From positions 3,162,001 through 3,226,000 of the forward strand of contig NZ_CP062165.1 in the NCBI RefSeq assembly GCF_014844075.1: DNA of 64,000 nucleotides, read 5' to 3'. The stretch comes from Paenibacillus sp. JNUCC-31 (GTDB lineage: Bacteria > Bacillota > Bacilli > Paenibacillales > Paenibacillaceae). Position numbers and translations under genes: made by a program. This document shows positions 1 to 8,805 of the stretch, piece after piece. The first letter of the stretch is position 1. Each line of letters begins with the position of its first letter. The notes below the pieces were generated by a model that was not told the origin of the DNA, did no database searches, and saw nothing but the letters and a program-made list of their open reading frames with translations.

Positions 1-1017
1 CAGTTCGCTATCACCGTATACGGATACCGATTTAATCGGCAGATCTTCCGAGGCAGGCAACGCTACTTTGAAATCGTAGTTCTGTTTACGAATATTCAAT
101 GCGCTGTCCAGATAGAAGTCCAATTTGAGCTTGGTCTCTGTTCCGAACACCGTCTTCAGTTCAGGTGTCTCAGTCAACAAACTGTTGAGTTCCTTGTCGT
201 AATTGGCCAGAATCTCGTCAAGACCACCCTTAATCATTTCGTACAATGAAGCAACCTCAGCATCCCGTGATTCGCTAATAACAGAAGGCAGGGCACTGCC
301 GTCGCCAGGATCAACCGTGTTTATCGTAACGAGGATAGGGTAGAACACATCATACAGATCCCCAATCAGATCCTTGAGTCCTTGTTCATCCTGAGCAACA
401 CTGGTCAGAAACGGTTTAACCATGGCAAGAAGCTCTTCCCCACTGATCTCCACATGCAGCTTGGAGAGGCTGAGTGATTCACCGTTAACCGATTCCTGTA
501 CCGGAGTTACCGAAATATTTTTCGGGTTGGACAAATGCTTCAGCGCAAAGTTCAGCAGTTTCGGGGAAAGCTCCTCGATCTGCTTCTCCAACGCCTTCGT
601 ATCTAGCATAGGAAGCGTGTTATCCGCCAAAGATATGTATAGAGGCTTCTGCGCTCCGTCAACATCAATGACCATTTCCGATTTATCCATCGACAGATGG
701 AAAGGCAATTTCTTTCCTTGCATACTCAGTGTACCTTTGATAGACGCCGTGCTGGAGTCCTTCACTTTGGCATCATCAATATTCAATGAAACGGAATTAA
801 TGAGTTCAATCATTTGAAACGCATCCTCATCGACGAGGTTTGCTGCAGGTTCAACTTTTATATGCATGGACTGTTTGGATTCACCGGATTTGACGGTTGT
901 ACTGTTGGCAATGGCTTTGCCAATATCTACGCCACCTACGGCCTGACATCCCGTAAGCACAACCATCATTAAAACGAGTGGTACGGCAATCCACTTCAAT
1001 AGCTTGTGATTTTTGAT
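1..1017 (-). CDS. Lipoprotein of unknown function (3' end outside window)
   Basis: The frame is open from the left edge to about 1017. It begins with a short basic stretch (KNHKLLK), a hydrophobic core and a lipobox LTGC, so the product is a membrane-anchored lipoprotein on the outer face. The rest (about 315 residues) is polar and resembles no family I can name. The start is odd: AAGGAGG lies 7 nt before an ATC codon at 1015-1017, which gives a perfect lipoprotein signal; the first usual start is TTG at 997-999, which has no Shine-Dalgarno and drops the KNHKLL segment. Either a rare ATC start is used, or ATG has mutated, or the base is wrong. The stop lies left of position 1. Confidence 0.75.
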   Translation of the reverse strand, partial: MKNHKLLKWIAVPLVLMMVVLTGCQAVGGVDIGKAIANSTTVKSGESKQSMHIKVEPAANLVDEDAFQMIELINSVSLNIDDAKVKDSSTASIKGTLSMQGKKLPFHLSMDKSEMVIDVDGAQKPLYISLADNTLPMLDTKALEKQIEELSPKLLNFALKHLSNPKNISVTPVQESVNGESLSLSKLHVEISGEELLAMVKPFLTSVAQDEQGLKDLIGDLYDVFYPILVTINTVDPGDGSALPSVISESRDAEVASLYEMIKGGLDEILANYDKELNSLLTETPELKTVFGTETKLKLDFYLDSALNIRKQNYDFKVALPASEDLPIKSVSVYGDSEL

Positions 1018-1207
1018 ACGATCTCCTCCTTAGGAAAAATGTGGTTCACTCCTATTATGAGGGTTACAGGTAATTGTTGTAAACCGGATCGACAAATAAA
1101 TACCAAAAAAAGGCCGGACAGCTGTCCGACCTCTGATTGACGTTATTTTTCAACATGTATCGCCATTGAGTTTAATCGCACTATTGATGCAATCATCAAC
1201 AGTAAGT

Positions 1208-1345
1208 TTACTCTTGTTCTTTGCCCTCTGCCTCGCTGTCGCTGTTCTCATCCGCTTCTTCGCCATCGGCGCTTGCAGGGGACTCGAATTGATCCGGTTC
1301 GTCATCCTGAATGGCCTTGTTTTCTTCATTCTGGTCCTGTGTCAT
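1208..1345 (-). CDS. Small very acidic protein (45 aa)
   Basis: An ATG at 1343-1345 opens a 45-codon frame starting MTQDQNEENK and ending in TAA at 1208-1210. The composition is extremely acidic and polar (E, D, N, Q, S), without hydrophobic segments, so it is probably a soluble, disordered protein. A purine-rich GAGAGGGAA lies just upstream as a weak ribosome site. A hydrophobic plus-strand ORF over the same bases is only its complement. Function unknown; coding status rests on the start, composition and placement in an otherwise empty gap. Confidence 0.5.
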   Translation of the reverse strand: MTQDQNEENKAIQDDEPDQFESPASADGEEADENSDSEAEGKEQE

Positions 1346-1442
1346 ATCGTATTCCCTCTCTTCTACCGGATTTTAAGCAAATATGCCCTCGTTTCTATCC
1401 ATAACCGGAATGATGATGAATTAAACAGACGGAGACAGGAAC

Positions 1443-1910
1443 TTAGAAAATATAAAAGACAATCCCGTTCCCGCTTGCAGCCGTTGCCAGATATAAAGCC
1501 TGAACATCGTCCAGTGTCTGAACGATTTCCTGGAATGTCTCCTCTGCGTCCCAATCATCCATGACAGGGTAAACACCCTCAGCCACCATTTGCTCCAGGC
1601 TAAACCGTTTCTTCAATTCCTCAGGTGTCAGTTGTTCTAACGCCATGTACGCCTCAAGGACCTGTTCGTTGGTCAGGAGGAACAGATCCATATCTGAATA
1701 ATTGCCTATATATTGTTCACCTGCCATAGGGACCACATAGCCCAGAGGGGGCTCTCCGTGCACCATGTCACCAGTCAATGTAAACTGAATCATCTGCCAC
1801 ATTTTATCGATATCCAGATCGACCGAACAATCATGCACACTGACTTCCCCTGATTTGATGGATTCAATCAATTCCTTGGTCACCACAAGATATCTGCCGG
1901 ACATGCCCAT
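1443..1910 (-). CDS. DUF1877 family protein (YfbM-like)
   Basis: The 155-residue product starts MGMSGRYL, the typical N-terminus of DUF1877/YfbM proteins (about 155-165 aa), and keeps the family pattern of a small acidic protein with a DKMWQ helix segment and a mid-protein LTNEQV stretch. The role of the family is unknown; it is cytoplasmic. The ATG at 1908-1910 follows GGAGGG by about 8 nt, so the longer upstream frame is not used. Confidence 0.75.
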   Translation of the reverse strand: MGMSGRYLVVTKELIESIKSGEVSVHDCSVDLDIDKMWQMIQFTLTGDMVHGEPPLGYVVPMAGEQYIGNYSDMDLFLLTNEQVLEAYMALEQLTPEELKKRFSLEQMVAEGVYPVMDDWDAEETFQEIVQTLDDVQALYLATAASGNGIVFYIF

Positions 1911-2020
1911 ACCCGTATCCCTCCTACGCATTGACTTCTCTTCTTTCCCATTAACCGTGCACGTTGTACAAGAATCGGGGTAAAGAGGTGAAAAGGAACA
2001 AAACTTACAAGGAGGCACAA

Positions 2021-2198
2021 ATTCCACAAAAAGTTTGATTATAGCCTCAATTATGATGAGCTTGATCTGCGCAAACAGCCCGAGCTGTATACCGTTGGCC
2101 GGGGAGAGCAAGGGGTATTAATGGTGGATCACTACAAAAGCGAAATCTTACCGCACTGGCGGTTCAAAACACCTGAAATTGCGAAAGAATCCTCGTGA
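2021..2198 (+). pseudogene. DUF4385 gene, 5' stump only
   Basis: From 2031 the plus strand encodes KFDYSLNYDELDLRKQPELY and on through VGRGEQGVLMVDHYKSEIL and HWRFKTPEIAKESS, which I recognise as the conserved N-terminus of DUF4385 proteins (normally about 150-200 aa). After about 55 codons homology ends at TGA (2196-2198). The start is also broken: AGGAGG precedes ATT CCA CAA AAA, which is one base out of frame with the conserved part, as if ATG became ATT and one A was lost from the A run. The 3' end abuts a truncated gene on the other strand, indicating a deletion junction near 2199. Confidence 0.6.
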
Positions 2199-2407
2199 CC
2201 TCTCAGATCTTGGAGTGCGCCCGGTCCAGTTACCGTCATGCGCTCCCAAGCTTTCTCGAAATGGCTTCTCGGGATTTTTATGCTCGTTGTGCTGAGTATA
2301 ACCGCATTCTGGACAAGTTTATATGTAAAAGCCTTTCCTCTCATTTGATGAAAACCAGAATCCTCATACTTACTAATAACGTTCCAAACTTGATCAGATG
2401 GTTTCAT
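2199..2407 (-). pseudogene. Truncated ORF of unknown function, fused to DUF4385 antisense
   Basis: An ATG at 2405-2407 opens a plausible protein start (MKPSDQVWNVISKYEDSGF, basic, helix-rich) that runs to about 2200. The frame then continues only through the antisense of the DUF4385 stump and stops at 2132. The natural C-terminus is therefore probably lost at the same junction that cut DUF4385. No family recognised. Confidence 0.4.
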
Positions 2408-2586
2408 AATTCAAACCTCCTTTGTATTACTCCATAAGTCCAGGCTTGGTGAATGTAGCTTTGAACCTTCATAGGCAGGGAGTCCAATTATTTGTACTAT
2501 TCAGTTTTGTTTGTATTATCTACACGGGATACCCTTCATATACTTATGGCTTGTTATTTCCGTTACCAGGCATAACCTCTCAAACT

Positions 2587-2646
2587 AAAAAACTGTTGTC
2601 ATTTATCACCCATTGCAGTGACGGGAGTAAATGACAACAGTTTTTT
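2587..2646. terminator. Long perfect inverted repeat, bidirectional terminator-like
   Basis: Arms 2587-2605 and 2628-2646 are perfectly complementary over 19 bp, beginning with A6 and ending with T6, with a 22-nt loop. It sits between the truncated ORF (2407) and the stalk-domain gene (stop 2717), so it would terminate minus-strand transcription of a region downstream of that gene. The stem is longer than a usual terminator; a small MITE-like element is possible. Confidence 0.6.
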
Positions 2647-2716
2647 AACATGAAGCCGCCGTATGTTAGTCAATTATTATAGATTCTCATTTTAGGAAGA
2701 ATGCTTTTTGACAATT

Positions 2717-3868
2717 TTACCGGGCTAATTTATAGGTGTTAGTTTTATCTGTTTGTTTACTTTTATATTTGAATAAAAGATCGCCATTGCTGTCCACTTT
2801 ATCAAACAAAATGATGTGGTCGTATTCCATTTCATTATTTCGATCTAGTCCCGCTGTTATTAAGTAGTCTTTTTCATATGCTGGAAGATTAATTGCCTGA
2901 TGAACATATGTTCCTTTTTCTTCCTTAAAATCATACACGATAAGATGCTGTGAATTGTATTCCCTTAAAATCATGAAATCTTTATTGTATTCTTCAATCA
3001 TATAGACTTGGTCTATTCCCATGATCTCTGTCAAATCAATAGAAGTTTGAACTTTCCCCTCCTTATTAAGCAATTCAGCATGTTTGCCATCAGTAATTAA
3101 TACATTGTCTTGTGCCTTTTTATTGTTTGATACGGGGTAGTACCCCATGACTGAAAAATTAGCTTGATCGATTAACTTATCATTAACAACCATTGCCTGT
3201 CCCGAAACCTTAACCGTTCCGGATGGTCCCGATATCTGGTTATAAGCAATGTACGACGAAGAGTCGGATAACTGGGAAACGTAGAAATCGTTTAGAACAG
3301 ATAACTTAGTATCTAACTTCCCTATTTTTGCTCCAGCCTCTCTTGATTCTGCTTTACTCAGTTCACCTGTTTTGAGATTGATCCAATAAGTTATTGTCTT
3401 ATCGCTGCCCATCGCATAAGTTCTTGACACAGTCAATGTTTTCAATGAAGAATTCCAAACAACAGACTCTCCTGTGGCAGTAGCCACAAATTTTAAAGGA
3501 ATATATGTTTTTCCGTTGATTACTTTGGCTGCTACTTCTAGAGAAGTTGGATTGTTGTTTACAAAGGCTGTTTTACTACCTGCTGTCATTTTGATTTCTT
3601 TATTAACCCCATATAAATAGGCTGTTTTTGATGGCTGATCCCAATAAACTTTTAGGTTTAGCGCCTCGCCAACTTTTCGAATAGGCAATAGTACCCTTCC
3701 GTTGCTCACAATTACAGGTTCGTTTAATTCACTTAGTTCTTTATCTATCCCTGACTCTACAACAACATCCTTCACTGTAATATCCTTCGCCTCAACTTCC
3801 TTTGCAAAACCAATACCAACAAGGAATAACATCGATAAGAAGCATACAATACCTTGTTTTTTCAACAT
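2717..3868 (-). CDS. Secreted stalk-domain (copper amine oxidase N-like) protein
   Basis: The 383-residue product has a signal peptide (MLKKQGIVCFLSMLFLVGIG, cleavage near EVEAKD). Residues about 40-155 form a copper-amine-oxidase-N-like stalk domain, with the hallmark pattern 'v.NGRvLLPiRkvgEaLnl.v.WD...ktayl' followed by 'vNGKTYIPLKFVA'. The remainder (about 160-383) looks like a beta-rich repeat region of unknown role. Such proteins are exported and cell-wall associated. Two ATGs are possible; the one at 3866-3868 lies 6 nt from AGGAGG and is preferred over the ATG touching it. Confidence 0.8.
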   Translation of the reverse strand: MLKKQGIVCFLSMLFLVGIGFAKEVEAKDITVKDVVVESGIDKELSELNEPVIVSNGRVLLPIRKVGEALNLKVYWDQPSKTAYLYGVNKEIKMTAGSKTAFVNNNPTSLEVAAKVINGKTYIPLKFVATATGESVVWNSSLKTLTVSRTYAMGSDKTITYWINLKTGELSKAESREAGAKIGKLDTKLSVLNDFYVSQLSDSSSYIAYNQISGPSGTVKVSGQAMVVNDKLIDQANFSVMGYYPVSNNKKAQDNVLITDGKHAELLNKEGKVQTSIDLTEIMGIDQVYMIEEYNKDFMILREYNSQHLIVYDFKEEKGTYVHQAINLPAYEKDYLITAGLDRNNEMEYDHIILFDKVDSNGDLLFKYKSKQTDKTNTYKLAR

Positions 3869-3948
3869 AACCATCCTCCTTTTTTTTCCATCACTCTTAC
3901 TTAACGAACTTTCTACATTAAAAGTTACATCTTGAACTGCTTCGATCA

Positions 3949-3984
3949 TAAAAAACCTCTGCCCCATAATGGAGCAGAGATTTA
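3949..3984 (-). terminator. Intrinsic terminator
   Basis: The CTCTGC/GCAGAG stem on the minus strand is followed by T6, immediately downstream of the secreted-protein gene that stops at 4008. Confidence 0.65.
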
Positions 3985-4007
3985 GTGCCATATTAGAACA
4001 TGAGTAA

Positions 4008-5081
4008 TTACTCAGGTAGCGTTGAATCAACAATAATAGTTGCACTATTTCCACTTATACTTACAGTTGCTCTATCCGTCGCCCCCAACACCGGGGTTTT
4101 GGCTACTCCATCCAAAGTAATGCCACTAAATGTAGCACGTACTTTACCTGGAGGTTGTTCACCACCGGCAATTGTGACCAGAAATTTAAAATATTGTTGG
4201 TTAGTCATATTAACATTGTTTGTCTCAATGATATTAATCAGAGTAGTATCCGTTGAATCTGAACAACCAGCATTTGCACAAATAGCTAGCCCAGTTGTTT
4301 TCAAACGTACAGCTTTGCTGATATTTCTTGCCTCATCACTATAACTTCTCCAAAATGCCGTAGTTATGGTTGAACCCAACTTATAACCATTACTTGAATG
4401 GACTTTATCATATCCAGGCTGCGTTACTGCACCCATACATTGCTTCGTTGAGTTAGGTTTCACGCAAAGTCGAGGTCTAAATCTAGCCTCTCCGCTGGCG
4501 TTGTTGTAAGTAACATTGGCATCGACTTCTATAGATGAATTTCTTAAACCTGTGTAAATATATGTAGCTTCACTAGGTGCGCCTGTAAGTTGACTGGCAG
4601 TAGGAAGCTGCCACTTGGATTCTAACAAATTACCAGTGGTGCTATTAACTAAAATTCTCCCACCAATTCCATCATCAATATCATTTGAAAATGGTTTGAT
4701 CTCTGTTAGGGATTGATTATCAACTTGATCCTTCTCCTCAACAAATAAACTTTTACCATTTTTCGTTTCTTCATAGAAGTAATAATGGCTGTCATCATCA
4801 AAGTAATAGTTAATTACAACATCCTCTGTTGAGCTGGTTTTAAAACTTGTAGAACTTGAGTTATATGATGCTTTCTCATCAGAAGCAATTCCTTCTGCTC
4901 TATTAATGACATCTAAGAGCACACTTTCAGAGAGACTTAAATTATCTGGGTTGGTTACTTCAACCGAACTCAAAGAAAAAGTAGTTGTACTATACTCTGT
5001 GCTTTCGGCAAACACAGATGCACTAAAACTAGTTGTTAGAAGAATGGAAAAACAAGTTAATAAAACCTTTCTAATTCTCAT
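4008..5081 (-). CDS. Secreted protein of unknown function
   Basis: This 357-residue product has a clear signal peptide (MRIRKVLLTCFSILL..., cleavage near SVFAES). The mature part is Ser/Thr/Asn-rich and probably beta-structured, with several Cys (CVKPNSTKQC, ICANAGC) that could form disulfides after export. The ATG at 5079-5081 has GGGAGG 6 nt upstream, so the longer upstream frame is rejected. No enzyme motif or named domain recognised. The composition is more AT-rich than the housekeeping part of the window, in keeping with the surrounding accessory zone. Confidence 0.7.
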   Translation of the reverse strand: MRIRKVLLTCFSILLTTSFSASVFAESTEYSTTTFSLSSVEVTNPDNLSLSESVLLDVINRAEGIASDEKASYNSSSTSFKTSSTEDVVINYYFDDDSHYYFYEETKNGKSLFVEEKDQVDNQSLTEIKPFSNDIDDGIGGRILVNSTTGNLLESKWQLPTASQLTGAPSEATYIYTGLRNSSIEVDANVTYNNASGEARFRPRLCVKPNSTKQCMGAVTQPGYDKVHSSNGYKLGSTITTAFWRSYSDEARNISKAVRLKTTGLAICANAGCSDSTDTTLINIIETNNVNMTNQQYFKFLVTIAGGEQPPGKVRATFSGITLDGVAKTPVLGATDRATVSISGNSATIIVDSTLPE

Positions 5082-5324
5082 AAACAGCCTCCCGATACCA
5101 TTATTTGTTAGATTCCATATAGAAGTATACCAATGAAGTTTGTAATTTTCAATAAGAATATTCAATAAATTAAAATAAATGTTTTTATTTGGAATAATTA
5201 CATTTTTTTATTTTCGCTCAATCCACTTGCTGTAAAAAAAATCCACGAAAAACACGCTACTATGATGCGATGTTCTTTTTATATGTCTTCTCATAGGGGA
5301 ATTAACTGGATTGTCATCAGTAAA

Positions 5325-5710
5325 TTAGACAGCTTTTTTAAGGGCTTCTTGGCGATAATGAACAGGTGTCAGATATCCCAACGTTCCATGAATCCGATGT
5401 TTGTTAAACCAGTTAACGTAATCGTATAATTCTAATTCCAGATGGCGAAGGCCCTGAAAGCTCATCTGGTGGATGAACTCGGTTTTCATGACTTTGTAGG
5501 TGGCTTCGGCCACGGCATTGTCATACGGACAGCCTTTCATGCCTAGTGATCGACCGATCTCAAAAGTTTCTAAAGGCTCATCCATTTTGTGATTCTTAAA
5601 CTCGCTCCCACGGTCGGTATGAAACTATTGAACTTGACGCAAATCGCCTTGTACCTTAGCAAGGGCACGTGAAACCAGAGCAGCATCCTTATTTGGGCCT
5701 GCACTTTAAA
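5325..5710 (-). pseudogene. IS3-family transposase remnant (OrfB C-terminus)
   Basis: The frame encodes the end of an rve/DDE integrase domain: FHTDRGSEFKN, MKGCPYDNAVAEATYKVMKTEF and the C-terminal NKHRIHGTLGYLTPVHYR, as in IS3/IS150-group OrfB. A TAG at 5625-5627 interrupts it just before FHTDRG, and homology stops abruptly at about 5710, so orfA and the N-terminal two thirds of orfB are gone. Terminal repeats were not found. It is an inactive relic that marks past IS insertion and deletion. Confidence 0.85.
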
Positions 5711-5914
5711 CAATAAGCATCTACCTACTGAGCCAGATCCAAATTATGATACACTCACTTATCTTGTTGGTGGGGCTGCGTTTTTAGCTGTTGTTATTAC
5801 AGCAGTCATATTTGCCCCCTCTATTGGGATAGGTGGGGCTGTATGCGAACTGCAACGGCAATTATTGCATTCTTCGCATCTAGATTTGCTGGCGTTGATG
5901 GCGGAGGAGCTTAA
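5711..5914 (+). pseudogene. C-terminal remnant of a membrane protein, frameshifted
   Basis: Directly abutting the IS remnant, the plus strand encodes DPNYDTLTYLVGGAAFLAVV and a further hydrophobic helix. The frame then shifts near 5843, and the neighbouring frame carries on with MRTATAIIAFFASRFAGVDG to TAA at about 5914. No start codon or ribosome site exists. It looks like the tail of a small membrane protein cut by the IS event. Family unknown. Confidence 0.35.
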
Positions 5915-5938
5915 GTTTCTGACATAATGAAAGACCAA

Positions 5939-5981
5939 AAAGAAATCGGACACTGTTATCCTATCAGTGTCCGATTTCTTT
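5939..5981. terminator. Bidirectional intrinsic terminator
   Basis: A 17-bp perfect stem (AAAGAAATCGGACACTG and its complement) with a 9-nt loop is flanked by A and T runs. It serves the minus-strand operon ending at 6047 and the relic ending at 5914. Confidence 0.8.
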
Positions 5982-6046
5982 TAAGACAAATCACTTCAGT
6001 TGAGACTTCCCCCATCTAAATTATGTTGAAGTTGAGTAGATGAGAA

Positions 6047-6691
6047 TTACTCAGTGATAATATCAGATTGATTGCTTTCCTCCACTAAAAAATCAAGTAC
6101 TTGTTCCTTCAGTAGAGAGTAGTGGTCCTTTTGTTCATCTTCAAAATGAACAGTTTCAATACTATTGCTAGTAAGGCTTTGTGTATTAAGGTCGGAATCA
6201 ATTTGATATTGGCCTTGATACATTCCTATAATTCTATAAGCTCCGGTTTCTGTTGCTCCCAAGAAGAGAACATAGTTATCGAAGGTGTTCATTAAGTTAT
6301 ATCCTTCAATTGTGTAAATAGCCTCTTCGTCTTCATAAGCAGGTTCCGCCACTGTAATTACACTGTCTGGTTGATTGCCCTTGTAAATTTGCTCAATTTG
6401 AAACTCAGATTTACTTGCCCGAACAACGACTTCTCCTTGGTCATCTGTTTGAAAGTATGCACTTCTATTGCCAGTATATTTTCCAGAAACAATTAGATCT
6501 GCATGTTCTTCAAGCTCATTAACTGTATTAACGACAGGGTAGTCTGCATGAGCAGAATAAACTTTTTTCTCACTCTGAACTGTTTCAGACGCTTCAATAC
6601 TCTTAGGGATAAAAAGGATGCAAGCCAATGCAGAGAAAGCGATCAATGCAAAAATGAAATATGGTTTTTTGAAAGTTTTAGTAGTATTCAT
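6047..6691 (-). CDS. Exported or membrane-anchored protein of unknown function
   Basis: The 214-residue product starts with a basic n-region and a hydrophobic helix (KKPYFIFALIAFSALACILF), then a soluble acidic extracytoplasmic part with a beta-rich centre (SKSEFQIEQIYKG ... DNYVLFLGATETGAYRIIG). That pattern resembles small exported domains found next to secreted proteases. It begins only 16 nt after the stop of the metalloprotease gene, so the two are one operon, and it may act as a companion or inhibitor; that is inference. An ATG with TAGAGGAGGACT upstream supports the start. Confidence 0.65.
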   Translation of the reverse strand: MNTTKTFKKPYFIFALIAFSALACILFIPKSIEASETVQSEKKVYSAHADYPVVNTVNELEEHADLIVSGKYTGNRSAYFQTDDQGEVVVRASKSEFQIEQIYKGNQPDSVITVAEPAYEDEEAIYTIEGYNLMNTFDNYVLFLGATETGAYRIIGMYQGQYQIDSDLNTQSLTSNSIETVHFEDEQKDHYSLLKEQVLDFLVEESNQSDIITE

Positions 6692-6707
6692 ATTTTTTAG
6701 TCCTCCT

Positions 6708-7644
6708 CTACCATCTGTATTGAATATTTGCTATATCAAGTGGGGTAAATGTAGTAATGTTCTTTTTGCCAGGTTTCATTATGGAGGATACATCTAAATA
6801 CTCTTGGTGATCTAGAGAAACAAGGTGTCCCACTTCATGAGTTACAGTACCTTGCTTGTTAGAAGATGTAAACCCCCATTTATTCATTACACCATGATTA
6901 AGTATCATTGTTGCATAACTCCACGTTTTTGACTCTTGTTTAGTTATAGCTTTCCCGCTTGAGTCGTAGGGTTGAACCACTGCAAAGTAATCCAGATCAG
7001 GATTAGTGTTCACAGAAATCCTAACTTGAGCTGTTGTAGAAGAAGTGTTAGTAAAACCAATATTTGCATTAGTTATATTATCTAACTGATTCAATGCATT
7101 TGAAACAAATGATGAATAGCCGTATGTAGATACCGAAGCTGCCTGATAAACTGAAATATTGCTTACAGAAGTGAACGAATTTGGCACAAACGCAGCTGAA
7201 TTAACAAGTCCTGATGATGTTCCATTAAATTCAATTTTATCGATTACATATCCAGTACTAGTAAGCCCATCTTTGTTTGTGATTAGGTTTACATAAGCTT
7301 GTCCGGTAATCCAAGGAGTCCAAACATCAGTCGTATATCCTCCGTTAGAAGAATAGTATATCGTTCCTGCCTCTTGAGTTGTTGAATTATATGCGGATGA
7401 AACGGAAACACGGTCTCCATTAGCTAAACCAATTCTAGCAAAATGTAGCCTGTAGCTGGTGATTGTAGGAGATAAGTTGATCATAATATCCTCCACCTTC
7501 AACGTAGTTATTTGGATAATTGCTTGAGCGCAGGTCAATTTCTTCAACCGTGGCAGCGTTTGCTGGTGGTACATATGCATTTTGTGATAAAACAAACAAA
7601 ATAACTAAAAAAGAGTAGAATAATTTACTTCGTAACAAGATCAT
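6708..7644 (-). pseudogene. Secreted zinc metalloprotease, split by a 1-nt frameshift
   Basis: Frame 1 (ATG at 7644, strong GGAGGAAG site) gives a signal peptide and 'AATVEEIDLRSSNYPNNY...LQATF', then stops at 7435. A second frame continues at once with ARIGLANGDRVSV and reaches a zincin site HEVGHLVSLDH (HExxHxxxxxH) with a downstream SIMKPG that fits a Met-turn, ending at 6708. Removing one A from the A4 run at 7440-7443 restores a single protein of about 311 aa. The protease was therefore intact recently; the shift may be a real inactivation, phase variation in a short run, or a base-call error. Family: small secreted matrix-metalloprotease-like peptidase (inference). Confidence 0.75.
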
Positions 7645-7760
7645 AAATACTTCCTCCTATTGAATGTATTGTAATAACAAAATATAATATAAATTTCATC
7701 CAAAATTTATCAATAGAGAGGTGTAATAAAATTAAAAAAATATTCATTTATGTAATTATT

Positions 7761-8396
7761 TTGTCGATTTTGTGTATTCCTGTTGCAGCATTTGCAGCAT
7801 CAGGCGTGTCACAAAAGATTGGTATTTGGGTAAACAACAAAGAAATAAAACCAACAGCAGGTGCTGAGGCAACTATGATCAACAATCGTATATATGTTCC
7901 TGCAAGTATTTTTAGAGATGCTGGATTTTCAGTTGAGTATAAAAAGTCGAAACTTACGATGATCAATAAAAATCTCTTGTATATCCGAAACTTAGATGTT
8001 CTAAATGCGTTTCATTATACTTTTATCAATAATTTCGAAAAAATTGATCAGGAAATAAGCAACATACTTGGTAACTTGTTGTTAGAAAAAGATGTTGATA
8101 CGACTAAGTTATCGGAGTTAGTCAAAACTGTAGATCTTGATTCTAATAGTTTTGATAATGCTAATTTCACACCGGTTGGAGATTATTCATCCTCCTTTGA
8201 CTTTGCCAGTGCTAGTAAAAGTTTTAATGTCTACAAAGAAGCCATTGACTTACTAAAAAAATACATTGAAGGTGGGGAAAAAGAACAATTAGAAGCGTTT
8301 TATGCAAAGCGAGAGACTGCCCTTCAATATTACGCTCTATTTACTGAGGAATTTGATCAGGTTTTCAAACGCAGTTCTCTAAATGCTATTAAATAA
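7761..8396 (+). CDS. Secreted stalk-domain protein (start uncertain)
   Basis: The product has a hydrophobic export segment ending AAFAAS, then a short copper-amine-oxidase-N-like stalk domain (VNNKEIKPTAGAEATMINNRIYVPASIFRDAGFSVEYKKSKLTM, about residues 24-70), then a helical domain of about 130 residues of unknown role. TTG 7761 is the only usual start but has no ribosome site and removes the basic n-region. The good site AGAGGTG lies at 7719-7725, followed by ATT AAA AAA in a frame that is off by one, suggesting that the start codon and one A were lost. Expression is doubtful. Confidence 0.55.
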   Translation: MSILCIPVAAFAASGVSQKIGIWVNNKEIKPTAGAEATMINNRIYVPASIFRDAGFSVEYKKSKLTMINKNLLYIRNLDVLNAFHYTFINNFEKIDQEISNILGNLLLEKDVDTTKLSELVKTVDLDSNSFDNANFTPVGDYSSSFDFASASKSFNVYKEAIDLLKKYIEGGEKEQLEAFYAKRETALQYYALFTEEFDQVFKRSSLNAIK

Positions 8397-8416
8397 ATTC
8401 AAATCGATGGCAAAGG

Positions 8417-8459
8417 AAAACCCACTGTTACGGTCTATGGCCTAATTAGTGGGTTTTTC
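8417..8459 (+). terminator. Intrinsic terminator
   Basis: AAAACCCACT pairs with AGTGGGTTTTT, 21 bases after the stalk-protein stop. Confidence 0.75.
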
Positions 8460-8805
8460 TTATGTAGCAGATTAGTTTGGACTTAAGCATCCGAGCTACA
8501 GTAATAGACTACAAGAGATTTTCCATTAATGTTATGAAAGCTCTCTTATGAAGTGCTCGTCAATCCGAAAAAACAGTCACCCCCATCATTCCTTTTGAGA
8601 TGATACGAATGAATTGGAAATTTTCGCTTAGTTTCCTCACTAGATACAGCCCTTTTCGGAATGATGATACCCTGGCTGTCCGTTAGATATAAAAAACAGT
8701 GCTTTCATCTTCTCATACAATGGAGAAATGTGAAGCTTTAGACGATTATGCTGCATCGATCCATTCTATAGTTTTTTCACAAGACTTTGTTCCAAAGGTT
8801 ATTCA
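8460..8805. other. Gene-free or unrecognisable stretch
   Basis: Nothing convincing was found between the terminator and the vWA pseudogene. Short open frames near 8699 do not match a protein I know and may be the decayed 5' part of that pseudogene. Confidence 0.4.

Noticed and set aside
1166..1564. Plus-strand hydrophobic ORF of 132 codons
   Set aside because: Complement of the acidic small gene and of the DUF1877 3' end; no ribosome site.
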